64,000 bases of DNA from Crotalaria pallida (GCA_037953625.1 CM075656.1:76341001-76405000); one strand, 5' to 3'; counted from the first letter of the stretch, positions 49,235-62,687 are shown. The notes: generated from the letters alone by a model not told the origin. Made by a program: numbers and translations.

Positions 49235-52200
49235 CGATAATAAGTTAAGAAAATAAAGGTTGAAATGGTCCAAATGTCACCAACTTAATCAATAAAAAAA
49301 ATATATTACCACATAAGTTAGAAGTATTGGCATATATGCATCAACACAACCCTCACAAATTCTTATAAGATTGGACTGAGTCGTTCATTCAACTTTTTAT
49401 ACCCAATTAAAATTTTTTGACCATTCATACTTAATTTAGAGTAAAACTTTAAATTCGTCATTCAAAAATGTAAATATCATCCATTTGATTCTTTAAAAAA
49501 AAATTCACCTATTAAATATCCAAATTTAAATATCATCATGTAATGTAGCATTAGGTTTTTAATGATTTGAAATGTATGTTGTCAAATAAGTTTCTTTTAA
49601 AACAAATGTGGTGACATTTTTCTCCTTTTAGATGTGATCAAGTTGACTGAAAAAGAAGCCAGAAATAGCTTGCCACTTGCCATTTTGTAATGGCATGCCC
49701 TCCTTTTGGTTATCCTACCAAAAACAAAAAGCCCTCTCACCCAATAGCAACTAGAGTCATTATCACTTTCTGTGGTTAGCTTCCCAATTGTGGTCCAATA
49801 TTGGTAGAGCCTCATAAGGTGAAATTCCTACGTTGTGGGGAATGGTCCCCGGTTTCTCAAAGAAATCACATATTAGTAGTAGTTTGGCTCAAACAAGGAT
49901 AATGTAATATCAAATGTTTGTTATGTCACTTTCAACGGTGACTTTCCTCTAAACATGTACAGTGTTCAATAGGAGCCGACTGTGCCCCAAAACCAAATGC
50001 ATATACAAGTTTTAGAGGACTTACATAACTGATAATTGTCCAAAAAACCCATAATCTGCTGAATCTGTTGAAAGTCTAATTATTTTTTTAAAATTTTCTT
50101 ATTTATTTGTTTAATTATTGTTTGGTCCTCAATATCAACTTTTGTTGTCGGAAAAAAAATTAATTTGCAAATCAATTTACATCACAAGTAAGGTGATATA
50201 TGTTGCAAATTGGCGTTTTATTTACTAATAGTTGATTAATAATTGGCATATGTTTTTTTCTTTTATTAAAAGTTGATTTATATTTTGATACATATTATTA
50301 TAAAGAATTGAAAACAAAACAAATAAGGTAAGCATAAATAAAGTTAAATTTATATTGAATTAAACTAATTAAATTTTAGATAAGATAATTTTATGATCGC
50401 GCATTTCATAGAGAAGTAAAGTTTAAGAAAAAAATATGGGTGGTGTGAAGCCATAATCATAATACTAATCATAAGCTCAAAATATGATGATTTTTCACAT
50501 ATGCTGATCTAAGAACTCACCAACAAGTTTAATGATTTTAGTATCTAATATGTTTGAGATCAACTTAATACATTTTTTATATGTATGCTCATCCTTCAAC
50601 TAATTGTATTAAAAAAATTATAAAATGTTACAGTAAGCTAGAGGAGGACAACGTAGTGTATTATTATGCATACATTGACCCATAAAATTACACATGAACA
50701 AAAAAAGAAATAGGGGTATTTTCAGGTTTTTATAAAAATACCGGGGTCCAAAAAGAAAAATTCAAAAACCAGATCCTTTTTAATATTCTGTATGATATTC
50801 AACAAAGCTCAGTAAATTTGATAAATGATTAAGTTTTTTAAATATCATTTCAAGGATTTGATGATTATTATTTGTATAGAAAATACTTTGATTAAGGATA
50901 GTCCCTGTTTGGGAACGGAAAATAACTCCATGGCGGTGAAGTTGCTCTAAGGGGCCAATTCCTGAAGCAATGGTGACCCAACCTTTTTCTTCTAAATTTA
51001 ATTGTAAAATAAAAATGTTTTCAAGGGTCAAGATTTCATGCACTCACTAAAGTGACACCGCAGAGAATCCAAATACAACCTTCTCTACTCTTCATATAAA
51101 TTGGTCATTTCGTCTTATTAATATATATATATGAACAGCCAAAGACCAAATGGACAACCCCTTTCATCCACAATTACAAACACACAATAAAACTTTTCTT
51201 TGACATCAAGAATTTTTTTCTGTATTCTTTTACCAGTATCACAGGTGTCCCCAAAATTATCTTCAATATCAAAAAACTCTTGAGACTAATTCTGCATAAG
51301 GTCGCGTTCTTATACCTCTCTGTGTTAACCGAGAATCGAATCTGAGACTTCTTAATCTCATTAGTGACAGATTAGGTTCTTCCGTCTGTCCAAGGACGAA
51401 ATTTTTTCGTCTCTAGGTAGATGGAAATTTTCCGTCTCTAGGTAGATGAAAATTTTCCGTTTCATTAGGGACGGAAAAAGTAACACACAAAAGGGTATTT
51501 TTATCCTTAAAAATACGAAATGGGGACCAAAATTTCAATAATGGGGGCTAAAATTTAAAACTCTTCTAATAAAAGTATAATGCCCATTAGGATTATAAGC
51601 CCAAAACTCCACCTTGTGTTACTTGCTAGTTTCACTTGCCTATTGTGTCAAAGCAGATAGCCGGATAGTCATAGAAAAATAGGAAATTAACCTACTTGCT
51701 ACAGTAAAATTACAAAGGCACCGGTGAAGCAAAATAAGAAAGGGACAAAGGCACGAAGACCAAAGCAATATAATACTACCATTCTACTTCTATTTCTACA
51801 ATTCTAGTTTTCTACAAGTAACACACAGGCACACAACGACACAGTGGCCAATTATAAGGTATTTTTTACCCAAATTTCATCTTCATTTGTGTTACTCAAT
51901 TTTAAGTTATCAATCCTAAATTTCTATTTTAGGTGTAAATCTCTCCTTTTTCATTAATTTTAAATTTTTAATCATTATTCTAATTTTATTGTTTTTCATT
52001 GCTTTACTTAATTACTTTAGTGATAGGCTCGATGAAGTATTTTTCTCTTTATAAAATTGGGATTTGGCCATTTGGAGTTATTTTTAAAATGAAGAATTGA
52101 GTTCATTTTTTATTGCTTATTCTTATTGCTTCATATACTATATCAATTTAATTTGATTTTAATGGTTCATTGTGGATTGGACTTGTAATAATTTTTAATA

Positions 52201-53214
52201 TTGATTTTAGTGTCTAGGCTTCTAATAATGGAAAGATATTTCAAAAGAAAGACAATAGAGCAACCATCTCCTCCCCCGCTTGCTCCTACTCCTAATGAAG
52301 TACATGAATGTAGTAAAAGAACACCTAGTAAAAGAACACCTGGTTGAATGATTGCTTGGTTACTTACATAGAGAGAGATGTTTTTGGTAGTGTTGAAAAT
52401 GAGAAAATTATTCAGATCGAGTTTTCAAAATATGAAAAATATGAAAACTCGTAGATAATAATTATGAAAATTTGTATGAATGTTTATTTATTTCGAAATT
52501 TCAATATTGCAATGCAAGTTCCAGTATATTTTTAACGTTATTAATTTATATATAACACAGAGGATATCACAACTCTTTTTCATCGGAAGGTATCAAGGTA
52601 AAATTCCAATATAATATTGACTTAAATATGTTTTTACTCCTTGTAAAATAAGGTGATTATTATTTTGGTCCTCTTATAAAAACAAATTGATTTTTTTTTA
52701 GGTTTATGCTTTTTCAAGTCCCCAATGTTTCTAAGGGTCCACTAGTAATGGATGTTCTGACACTAATCCACTCCGAAATCATGAACGAGCCACTCTCACC
52801 AATTTGTTTTTTTTAAGAATCGAATATTTGACTATTAACACAGAGATTTCATTCCTAAGATATAAGTTGGTTCGACAAAGCCAACTCTACCAACATTCAT
52901 CGATAAAAAAAATTGGTTTTGCATTTTTGAAAAATAGAAATAATGAATGACTTTAATCCTAATAATGTTAAGCTACACTTTGTTTTGAATTTGTATAAAA
53001 TATTTTTTTTATTATTAATACCTACTATCCTTGTCATCTATGTGGCAGTGACGCAGTGTTATCATTGTCTTCCATTAATCATGCTAGCATTTAGAAAGAA
53101 ACTTAACGTAGAGGACCAAATAAAAAACTCTCGTGCATAGATTTTTTTTTTTAACGTAGATAAGAAGACTTTTCAAATAAGATCAAATCAACATTCACTC
53201 TTCACCTTTCCTTT
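49235..53214. other. intergenic DNA with worn transposon pieces
   Basis: Contains SINE-like relics on the minus strand at about 51240-51370 and 52735-52890 (AATCGAA B-box remnants), and a two-unit tandem repeat at about 51393-51465 (CGTCTCTAGGTAGATGRAAA). The minus-strand ORF at 50780-51043 has protein-like composition but no domain I recognise. The hAT relic is listed separately. Confidence 0.45.
52228..52347 (+). pseudogene. hAT transposase N-terminal relic
   Basis: A 39-codon frame starting MERYFKRKTIEQPSPPPLAP ends at TGA. Plant hAT/ZMYM1-like (TTF-type zinc finger) transposases commonly start MEKYFKRK or similar, right after a 5' intron acceptor; here TTTTAG precedes by about 20 bp. No zinc finger or dimerisation region follows, so only the head of the gene survives. 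A chance match is possible given its short length. Confidence 0.45.
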
Positions 53215-53482
53215 TTTCGTCTCTAATTATAAGCACTTAGGGTGAATTTTTATGTGAATTACAAAAATTAACTAATATTGTTAGTAATATTGAAAGTAGT
53301 AATATTTCATATAATTTTTGAAAATTAATCTTATAATTATTATTGAGATTCTATAAAATGTTGACTAAATAAGGGTATTTGTAAAAAATAATTAATTTAT
53401 ATTATTATAAATTAAAATATGTGCTTATATTTAGGAAAATAAAATCTACTATCTAACTCTTATATTTAAAGATAGAGAAAAT
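53215..53482. mobile_element. Stowaway-like MITE abutting the Helitron
   Basis: Opposite-orientation relative of 1078-1352: it begins TCGTCTCTAATTATAAGCACTTAGGGTG and ends TGTGCTTATATTTAGG...AAAGATAGAGAAAATA. It ends directly at the proposed TC start of the Helitron. Confidence 0.55.
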
Positions 53483-53952
53483 ATCATAATCTATTACTTA
53501 ACAAATGCAAAAACCCCTCCATCCCTGAAATCACTGTTCATTTCCACGTCAGCACAATCCTTCCCTCCTCTTTTCCATTTCGAAATCAACTTTTTGCATT
53601 TGCCGCTTTACATTCGTTTACTCTTGAGCCGTTTTCTCAGTTCTTTTGCATGCTGCAATAACTATCTCTGACCAACATAGCTCATATGCCTATGTTTCCT
53701 GTCCCCCTACATTGGGCCAATTTATTGAATATGCTCCCCTTACCTCTTCTGCTCCTAAATCCTATTCTATGACTTTAAAAATTCAATGGTTATATTAATT
53801 TCTGTCAGTGTTTCTACTTTTACCCTCTTTAAAAACCGAAGGCCGGTTGTCATTCATGCCGTGTATCCACCAGTTAACTTACTTCAATTATATGTTCATA
53901 TAATATATCTTCCCTCTTTTCCACTTTTAAATTTCTCTCTGCTATACTCTCC

Positions 53953-56424
53953 ATGGGTATTAAGTTTGATCTTTTGACCTCTGTTAAACTCCAGCGTGAG
54001 TCATATCGTTTTAGAGTGCGTGTTGTTCGTAAATGGTTTGTTCCTGGCTTTATAAATCCACAGCAACCTATGTCAATGGAGCTCATTCTAATGGATGAGA
54101 AGGTGCTTTGCAATTTTCTTTTTGTCCTCTTATTATTTAAACTGACTTTTGCATGATTTGTTTTGAATTTATCTATTATTGCTTAATAGATTGATCGTGA
54201 GTTGTTTTGATCTTTAATTTCTTTACCAGGGGCATAAAATTCAAGCAACCGCGCGTAAATCAGTGCTCTACAAGTTTTCTGATGTTATTAAAGAGGGTGT
54301 TGTGTACCGTATGTCCTACTTTGGTGTTGTTGCAAATTCTGGTTCTTATCGTTCAACTTTGCATGAAAATAAGCTTATTTTCCTATTGAGGACCACTGTA
54401 TCTGAGGTTGATTTCACCTCCATTCCTTTTTATGGGCTGACGCCAACCACCTCTGAAGTTATTTCGTCAATCACCTCTGATTATGACTATTTAATTGGTA
54501 CCCAATTATCATTTACTCAATTTACAATGCGTATTCAATTTTGTATTTGGGCCACATTTTATTCTATCTCTTTTCTTATTAGTAATCTACAACCAATATT
54601 TTGAAACAGATGTTGTTGGCCTCATGACTGCTGTTTCTTCACAGCGGGAGTACCTCCGTGATGGGAAGGTTACTAAGATGATTGTAATTGAGCTAACTGA
54701 CCTTGGGTAAACGTTCCTATCTCTTCATATGTTTTTTACGTTCCAATTGCTTTACTCTAAGCAATTTACATGGTGTTATTGTAGTGGTAAAATTGAGTGC
54801 ACACTTTTCGGTGATTTTGTTGATCAACTGATGGGTTTTATCAACGATGGGCATGTTACGCCTCCAATGATTGTTCTTCAATATGCGAAGGTCAAGATTT
54901 TCAAGGGTATGTGTATTTTTTCTGTCATTTTTTTCTTATTAATTATGTAAATTTAAGTGTATTTTTTTATGACCATTTGTTAGGTAAGCCAGTCGTTCAG
55001 AACTGTATGCATGCCTCTAGGCTTCTTATTAATCCTGACATATCCGACGTTTCTAACTTGAAACAGAGGTTTGTTCCGTTGTAGGCATTGATTTATTTAC
55101 CCATATTATTTGGGTGGATTAATTATTTCTCTTTCATTGCATTAGTCTTCTTGCCGTTGGTGTTTCTCCTTCTCAAGACTGTACTTCATTTGTATAGGGC
55201 CCCAAATATTCGGTTGAGGATGAATTTCTGAAGCTGCACCCAAAGAGGACTATTGAAGAGCTTCTTTCCTTTTATCAGGTTGCAGTTGATTGTGTTTTTA
55301 CCTTGAATTTTCCTGCCGTCTTCTATTTTAATCATGTCCTAATTATTTGGCTGTTTTATGTATCGCAGGATGGCATGTCCATTCTACTTGCTACTGTTGA
55401 GGATGTTATTGATGATGGTCATTGGTGGTACCTTGCTTGCAAGTGTATGAAGGCTGTTACTCCTGGCAATGGTTTTTATTTCTGTTCCAGCTGTGGACGC
55501 CATGTATTCCATGTGACCCCAAGGTAATTATGTTTCCATAGCCGAGCAAATAATTTACTGTCCCCTCTCATCAAATTATAATCGCACTTCTTGTCACTTG
55601 TATTTCCATTGATGTTATAGGTTTAGACTTAGGATTGATGTTGCTGATACAACTGGTTGTGCACTGCTCGTGATGTTTGATAATGAGGTTGAATATCTTC
55701 TTGGTCAAAGCTGCGCCGACGTCCTCTCTTCATTTAAGGAGGTCATTTATTTTCATTATTAAATTTTATGATTCATATTTTTGTCCATTCCGAACATGGT
55801 CGCTATATTAAATACTCCAATTTTACTCAAAATTTCAAATTCCAATAGGCTGCCGACGAACATGATTATCCTCCCATGTTTCGAAGCCTAATTGGGAGGA
55901 AGATTTTGTTTAAGGTTACTAATCCATCTGAAAGCACTTCTTCTGAGGTCCCTGTCATTAAGGTTCGTGCCTTATGTGATGACCCTAATGTTATTGCTAT
56001 GTACGAACTTACAGGTTCCGATCTATCTCCCCGAGAGGTATTTATTTCACATTTATACTTTTTTCCACTGGTTACTTTTACATCCTTTGTCCCTATTTTA
56101 TTCTACCCATGCTGACACCGTTGTATTTTTGCCTTTTTATTTGAAACTCTGTAGGGTCTAATTGTTCACAATTCTGCTCCTGGTTTGGATACAATTTCAA
56201 CAACTTTTGTTGATCCTGCGGACTCCATTGCATTTACCTCATCTGTCCTTGTCACTCCTCAGTCCAATGAATCGGTTGGTTTTGAAACTGTTGATCTCTC
56301 GCTTGATGAAGTACTTCCATCACCGTCCAAGACCGTGAAAAGGAACCTTGCAAGTGTGTTCGCTCATTGTTCTTCTCCTGCTGTTGCTGGTCGGAAACGC
56401 ACGATTAAGAATGTTAAGAAGTGA
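53953..56424 (+). pseudogene. Helitron-encoded RPA70-like ssDNA-binding protein, broken
   Basis: Ten exons can be joined: 53953-54102, 54230-54497, 54610-54706, 54785-54906, 54984-55068, 55146-55278, 55369-55523, 55621-55741, 55849-56037, 56155-56424. That gives about 530 codons. The product has the layout of plant RPA1-like proteins: two N-terminal OB-folds (KFDLLTSVKL... and DVVGLMTAVSS... with LTDLGGKIECTLFGDFVDQL) and a C-terminal OB-fold with a zinc ribbon (CKCMKAV...FYFCSSCGRH, C-x-C...C-x2-C). An in-frame TAG at 55195-55197 (exon 6) interrupts it. Alternative splicing could avoid the stop only by changing frame. Family role: single-strand binding during rolling-circle-like Helitron transposition. 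Confidence 0.8.
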
Positions 56425-57044
56425 ATCGTTTGCAAGTCACCTATGTTATGTTGACGTCCGTCTGTTTACCGTTTCAGTTTATTTTATGATGTTTTGTTTT
56501 TTAAGTTCTGTTTCTCTCTAACAGATATATAATTACCAGGCTAATGTTTCGCTCGGTTGACGTTTATTTTTACTTTTGTTTGATGTATTTGTCTTATGTA
56601 TGGTCGGTGATCCTTCTGTATGTTTCCATAAATCTAAATAAAATTGTATAATAGTCTACCCTATTTGACTTGTCTATTTCTTTTCCTTTTGCGTCTAATT
56701 CCTTTTTTTATTTTCATTTTTTTATGAATTTTTGTTCCTTGATATATTCACTTTCCATATGGGTAGGCCCTATATTTTCCACCATTTTAATAATACATTT
56801 GTTCATTTTGTATTCAGCACACATAATTGAACCTCTGTATGTTGATGTATTATGCGTATGGTCGGCGTAGACTTTTTGTTAATTATATCATACATATCTA
56901 CGCCCATGTGTTTCCATTCCTGATAATTATTTTTCTGCTGTTTTTGAATCTTTCACCTTAAATTTTCTGCTTGATATTCTTATGTAATTGTAACCTGTCG
57001 TTACATATTTATTTCAAACTGTCATTTAGCTTCCCAACTTCCCA

Positions 57045-60000
57045 ATGTATGTTCAAGAGGATCTTCGTATTCGTCGGCGTGATCCATCATTCATCGCTGC
57101 TAACATGCGTATGTTAATTAATTTTTTAAACTTTAAATTATTAAACAAGGTCTGAATTTTATTTTATACTTTGTGTATATCCCATGCCAAACTATGCTCA
57201 GGAATTTTTTTGTAGTTTCTTCTCACCGGTTCCAAACGCAAACTGTTGGCTGTTCGCTCCATTTTTCACATTTGTTTGGTCTCTATTCTTTCCTTTTTGG
57301 CTGTTTTTGTAATGCTCTTTTTAATTTCTCAGTTATTCAATAAAACTATTTTCGCTCCTGAAATTTCCCAAATCACTGACAGGTGATGAAATTGCTGACT
57401 TGTATGTCTCTGACAATGCATCCTACTGTGAAACTTTAATATCAACATTGTCGCATAACCATTTACTTTTTGACATATCTGAAAATACAGGTACTCTTGC
57501 ACCTGTCTTGCCATATTTTTTTTTATATATAGTGTCTTTTGATGAAAATTCCGTTTCTGCACAGCATATCTTGATTTTGGCGATATGGAACTCACATGCA
57601 AACACTGCAATGCTTCTATGTGGCATGATGAAAGGAGTGATAAGAATAAGAATGTTATGCTTGCTGAGTTTTCTTTGTGCTGTATGAAAGGTGATGTCAC
57701 ACTTCTACCACTGTCTACTCCACCTCCCCTTATATATGGGCTAATGTCTGGATCTGATCATCGAAGGATCAACTTTTTCCAAAATATAAGGACTTATAAT
57801 AGTATGTTTGCTTTTACATCGCTCGGAGGCAATGTCCACAATTCAAGTAATGATAGTCGTGGTCCTCCCCAGTTCATAATTGGTGGACAGAATTATCACC
57901 GTATTGGTTCTTTGTTCCCAGATCATTTGAACAGGCCTAAGTTTATGTAGCTATGCATTTATGATACTGACAATGAGATCTCTAACCGCATTAGCCACTT
58001 TGGTTAGGTAGCAATGAATATTTAAATTTTTTTATTTATTCATTTATTTTAATTTTTAATATCTTATCTTCCTTTTTCCAGATCCAACGATAGTGGTATG
58101 CAACTTGATATATCACTGGTCCGTGATTTTATATCTATGTTTGATGAATTCAATGTTTTGGTTAAGATTTTCAGACAGATAAGGGATTACACTCATAACC
58201 AATTTATTCCCCATTTTTCTCTTCGGTTGTTGCGTCATCGGTCTAATGATGCCCGTGTTTATAATCTTCCTTCAGTAGATGAAGTTGCTGCTTTGATTGT
58301 CGGTGATTTTGATGGCCCAAATTTACTTCGAGACATTGTCGTTCGTTCCACTTCTGGTTATCTTCAACGGATACATGAAACTCACCCTTCTTATCTTCCT
58401 CTTCAATACCCTATTCTTTTTCCGTATGGTGAGGATGGTTTTCATGAACAAATTCTGCGTTCTGGGTTGCCTTCCGATCATGTTCCAGGTTTCCGTGATC
58501 GCGTTACTTTGCGAGAGTATGTTGCTTTTCGCATCCAACATAGGCAGAATGATTCAGGTCTGTTGGTTAAGAGTCAGCGTTTATTTCAGCAGTTTGTGGT
58601 AGATAGGGATGGGCACAGGTGCGGGCGGGCACGGGTAGTGCATACCCACTACCCTATCCGCGGGTATTTGCGGGTATTTATACGGGTAACGGGTATTTAC
58701 GGGTACCCACGGGTTTTGAACTTTTATTATTTTTTCCTTTAATTTAATGATCCACATAATGATAAAAAAGCTCACGGGATCTTCAATTATACTACACGTC
58801 AGGCATACATGAACTTCCACATAATAATAGGAGAAAGGTGACCTCAAGTATCATAGTGCATCTCTGTAGCAAATAAATGTTTGAGATGATTGCTAAAATT
58901 ACAGGGCATTTTATTATATATCTTTCTTCGTTCTAGAGTCATGGTCTTATGATAATTAATTAACTCCCCACTTCCCATAATATATATATATATATATATA
59001 TAGCCGAACACTATGAAGATTTTAATCAGTATATAGATCAATAGATGTACCTCTAATTTTAATCACTACTAGTAAAATATTATTTATACTAATATATATA
59101 ATATTTAATAAAATATTTTTTTATTTATACGGGTACCCGCGGGCGCGGGTACCATAATACCCATCCCCACCCATAAGGGAATAATGCGGGTACCCGTCAC
59201 GGGTATTTATGCGGGTACCCGCGGGCATGAGTATTTTGTCCATCCCTAGTGGTAGATTGTTACTCAATGGTTGAGTCTCAGAGACTTTCTTTTATAAGAG
59301 GTAAACAAAAAGAGATAAGGTCTGAATTTTTTAAGGGTGTTGAAGATGCATTGGATCGCGGTGACCTTCAAGCTTCTACTATTGGTAAACGTATTGTTCT
59401 ACCATCATCATTTGTTGGTGGTTGTAGATATATGTTCAACAATTGTCAAGATGCTATGTCCATATGTAAAAAGTATGGTTACCCAGATTTTTTCATTACA
59501 TTCACATGTAATCCTAAATGGCCAGAAATTGATAGATACATGGTTGCTGAAGGACTTAGTGCTGCAGATCGGCCAGACATTGTTTGTCGTGTTTTCAAAA
59601 TGAAACTGGATGCAATGATGAAAGATTTCAAAGATGGATCTGTATTTGGACCCTTAGTTGCTGGTACGTATTATAAATTTTTATATATTTATGTTATATT
59701 GTATTATATCTACTCTAATATGAATATATTTCACAGGTATGTATACTATTGGGTTTCAAAAGCGCGGATTGCCACATGCTCACATTCTTCTTTGGTTAGA
59801 ACCATCCTCTAAGTCCAACCCAATTGATTTAATTGATAGTGTTATTTGCGCAGAACTTCCAAGCCCTGACCTTTTTCCTGAATTATATTCCGTTGTTTCA
59901 TCTTTCATGGTACATGGTCCCTGTGGCCATGCTCGGCCTACCTCACCTTGCATGCAGAATGGAAGATGTTCTAAACTCTTCCCAAAGAAATATAATCCCA

Positions 60001-62687
60001 ACACTTACTTTGATGATTCAGGGTATCCAGTATATAGACGTCGAGATCTTGGTATTACTGTTGAGCGTAATGGTGTTAGATTGTGCAATGGTTATGTTGT
60101 TCCTTACAACCCTTTCCTTCTTATGAAGTATCGGGCTCATATTAATATTGAATTCTGTAACCAATCCAATTGCATAAAGTACCTGTTCAAATATGTTAGC
60201 AAAGGTCCAGATCGTGTCACTGTTGCTGTTGATCGTATAGATAATCCCGCACCTGATGTTGTTGTTGATGAAATCAAGGAATACTATGATTGCATATACC
60301 TGTCCCCTTGTGAGCCGGTTTGGAGATTATTTGCTTTTGAAATTCACCAGAGATGGCCAGCTGTTCAGCGTCTTACCTTTCATTTACCTGGTGAACAAAA
60401 CATAGTTTTATGTGACCGAGAGCTAATTGATAATGTTGTTTCCCGTTACCGTGACACAACAACAATGTTTCTTGCATGGATGCGTGCAAATCAAGTTTAT
60501 CAAGAGGGTCGTTCCTTGACTTATGTAGAGTTTCCAGCTAAATTTGTATTCAATACGCATCTCAAAGAATGGCGTCCTAGGCGAAAGGGTTTTTCAGTTG
60601 GGAGACTCAATTTTATCCCAGCTGGTACTGGTGAGTTACATTTTCTGCGTATTTTGCTTAACTTTCAGCGTGGATGCACAAGCTTTGATGACATTAAGAC
60701 TGTTAATGGAGTTATTTATGAATCCTTTAAGGAAGCATGTTTTGCCCTGGGTTTGCTTGCTGATGATAAAGAATATATTAATGGTATTCATGAGGTTTAT
60801 TTCTTGTCTTCCGGTAAATTTATTCGGAGGTTATTTGCTGAACTCCTGATGTCTAATTCCATGAGTAATCCTGCCAATGTTTGGGCCAAAACATTTGACT
60901 TATTGGCTGATGATTTGCGCCATAAAAAAAATCCTCATTGTCTAGGTATATTATATATTTGTTGCTTATTAGTGATTGATTTTTTATTTATATTTCTATC
61001 ATTCTAATATTTTTAACGCATTCAGATGCTCAAATCTCAATTGGTGATGCTGCTAATATTTGCTTGAAAGAGATTGAATCTTTGTTGCATCTCAATGGAC
61101 GATCACTCAAGGATTTCCCTGGAATGCCATATCCAGTTGACATTGACTACTCCATATATGAAAATATTTATATAATTAATGAGCTTAATTACAATGTTGA
61201 AGAGACGTGTTTACTTCATCAACGTGATTTTAAGTGCTTAAATTCGGATCAGCTGCGTGCCTATAATTGCATTGTAAATGTTGTTAACTCCGACCATGGT
61301 GGATTTTTCTTTGTATATGGTTTTGGTGGCACATGCAAGACATTTTTGTGGAACACATTGTCATATCTATTTAGATCCCAGAAGAAAATTATTATAAATG
61401 TTGCTTCAAGTGGAATTGCTTCTCTCTTGCTTCCTGGTGGACGTACTGCACATTCTGTTTTCTGTATTCCTCTCGATTTAAATTCAGAATCTTGTTGCAA
61501 TATTAAGCAAGGCAATTTGAAGGCTCAGCTTCTTCGGTCTGCAACATTGATAATATGGGATGAAGCTCCAATGCTTAATAAATGGGCATTTGAGGCATTT
61601 GATAGAACAATGCGTGATATCATGCGTTCTGAGTCAGATAGCAATTTGGATATCCCTTTTGGAGGAAAGACGTTGGTTCTTGGAGGTGACTTCCGACAGA
61701 TACTTCCTGTTATTCCCAGAGCTAATAGAGCAACTATAATTATGTCCACTGTTAACTCATCTTATCTTTGGAGTAGATGTACTGTCCTTGTACTTTCACA
61801 AAACATGAGGTTGTCCTCAAATATTGGCGATGTTGACTCTCCTCAAGTAGCAAACTTTGGTGAGTGGATTTTGCGCATTGGTGATGGTAAGGTTGGTATT
61901 GATGTTGATGGTGAATTCAAAATCCAGATTCCTTCTAATTTCTTAGTTAATCCTTCGGTTAATCCTGTTGTTGATATTGTCAATGCTACCTATCCCGAAT
62001 TGGAAGCTAACTTTGATAATGATAAGTATTTTGAGGAGCGTGCTGTCCTTGCTCCACGGCTGGAAGCCGTTGAAAAAAATTAATGATTACGTATTGTCCC
62101 TGGTGCCTGGTGAAGCTAAGATATACTTAAGCGCTGATACCATCCCTGTTGTTGAAAATGATGTTTCTCCTGATATTCAATGGGTCAGTACTGAATTTTT
62201 GAATATGATTAAATGTTCTGGCATCCCCAACCATAAACTTGTACTCAAGCCTGGAGTTCCTGTTATGCTTCTTCGTAATATTGACCAAGCAATTGGGCTG
62301 TGTAATGGCACATGACTAATTATTATTGACCTTGGAAATAATGTTATACATGCTCGGGTTGTAACTGGTGCAAATTCTGGTCAAAGGGTTTTTATTCCTC
62401 GGATGAATTTGATCCCGTCTGATCCCAATTTGCCATTTAAGTTTTGCCGTCGACAGTTTCCGTTAGCCTTATCTTTCTCAATGACTATCAACAAAAGTCA
62501 GGGACAGACGCTTTCTCATGTTGGCCTTTACCTAAATAAGTCAGTATTTACTCATGGTCAACTTTATGTTGCCCTTTCAAGGGTGAAATCTCCACTCGGA
62601 TTGAAGGTCTTGGTTGAAAGTACAGATGACCATCCATATGGAGTTACCAATAATGTTGTTTATCAAGAAGTTTTTAACCGCATTTAG
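57045..62687 (+). pseudogene. Helitron Rep/helicase (RepHel, PIF1-like), broken
   Basis: Exon-like blocks 57045-57108, 57383-57490, 57565-58007, 58082-59663 (split by a MITE), 59737-60945 and 61026-62687. N-terminal zinc-finger-like CxxC (TCKHCNASMW). Helitron-like N domain. Rep nuclease with HAH metal-site motif (59775-59783, GLPHAHILLWL) and twin tyrosines in KYLFKYVSKG (60180-60194). PIF1-type SF1 helicase with Walker A region GFGGTCKTF (Cys at 61334-61336 where Gly is standard), Walker B IIWDEAP, GGDFRQILPV, INKSQGQTL and LYVALSRVKS. Lesions: TAG at 57948-57950, one-base frame change at 58003-58007, MITE at 58604-59248, extra A in 62073-62079, TGA at 62313-62315. Not functional as it stands. 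The exact start codon is uncertain. Confidence 0.88.
58604..59248. mobile_element. hAT-type MITE, copy 2 (645 bp), inside the Rep exon
   Basis: TAGGGATGGGCACAGG ... GTCCATCCCTA with a perfect 8-bp duplication GTGGTAGA (58596-58603, 59249-59256). The duplicated bases encode part of FVVD, so the coding frame on both sides is exactly recoverable. Closely similar to 12295-12944. (TA)n at about 58979-59001. Confidence 0.95.
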
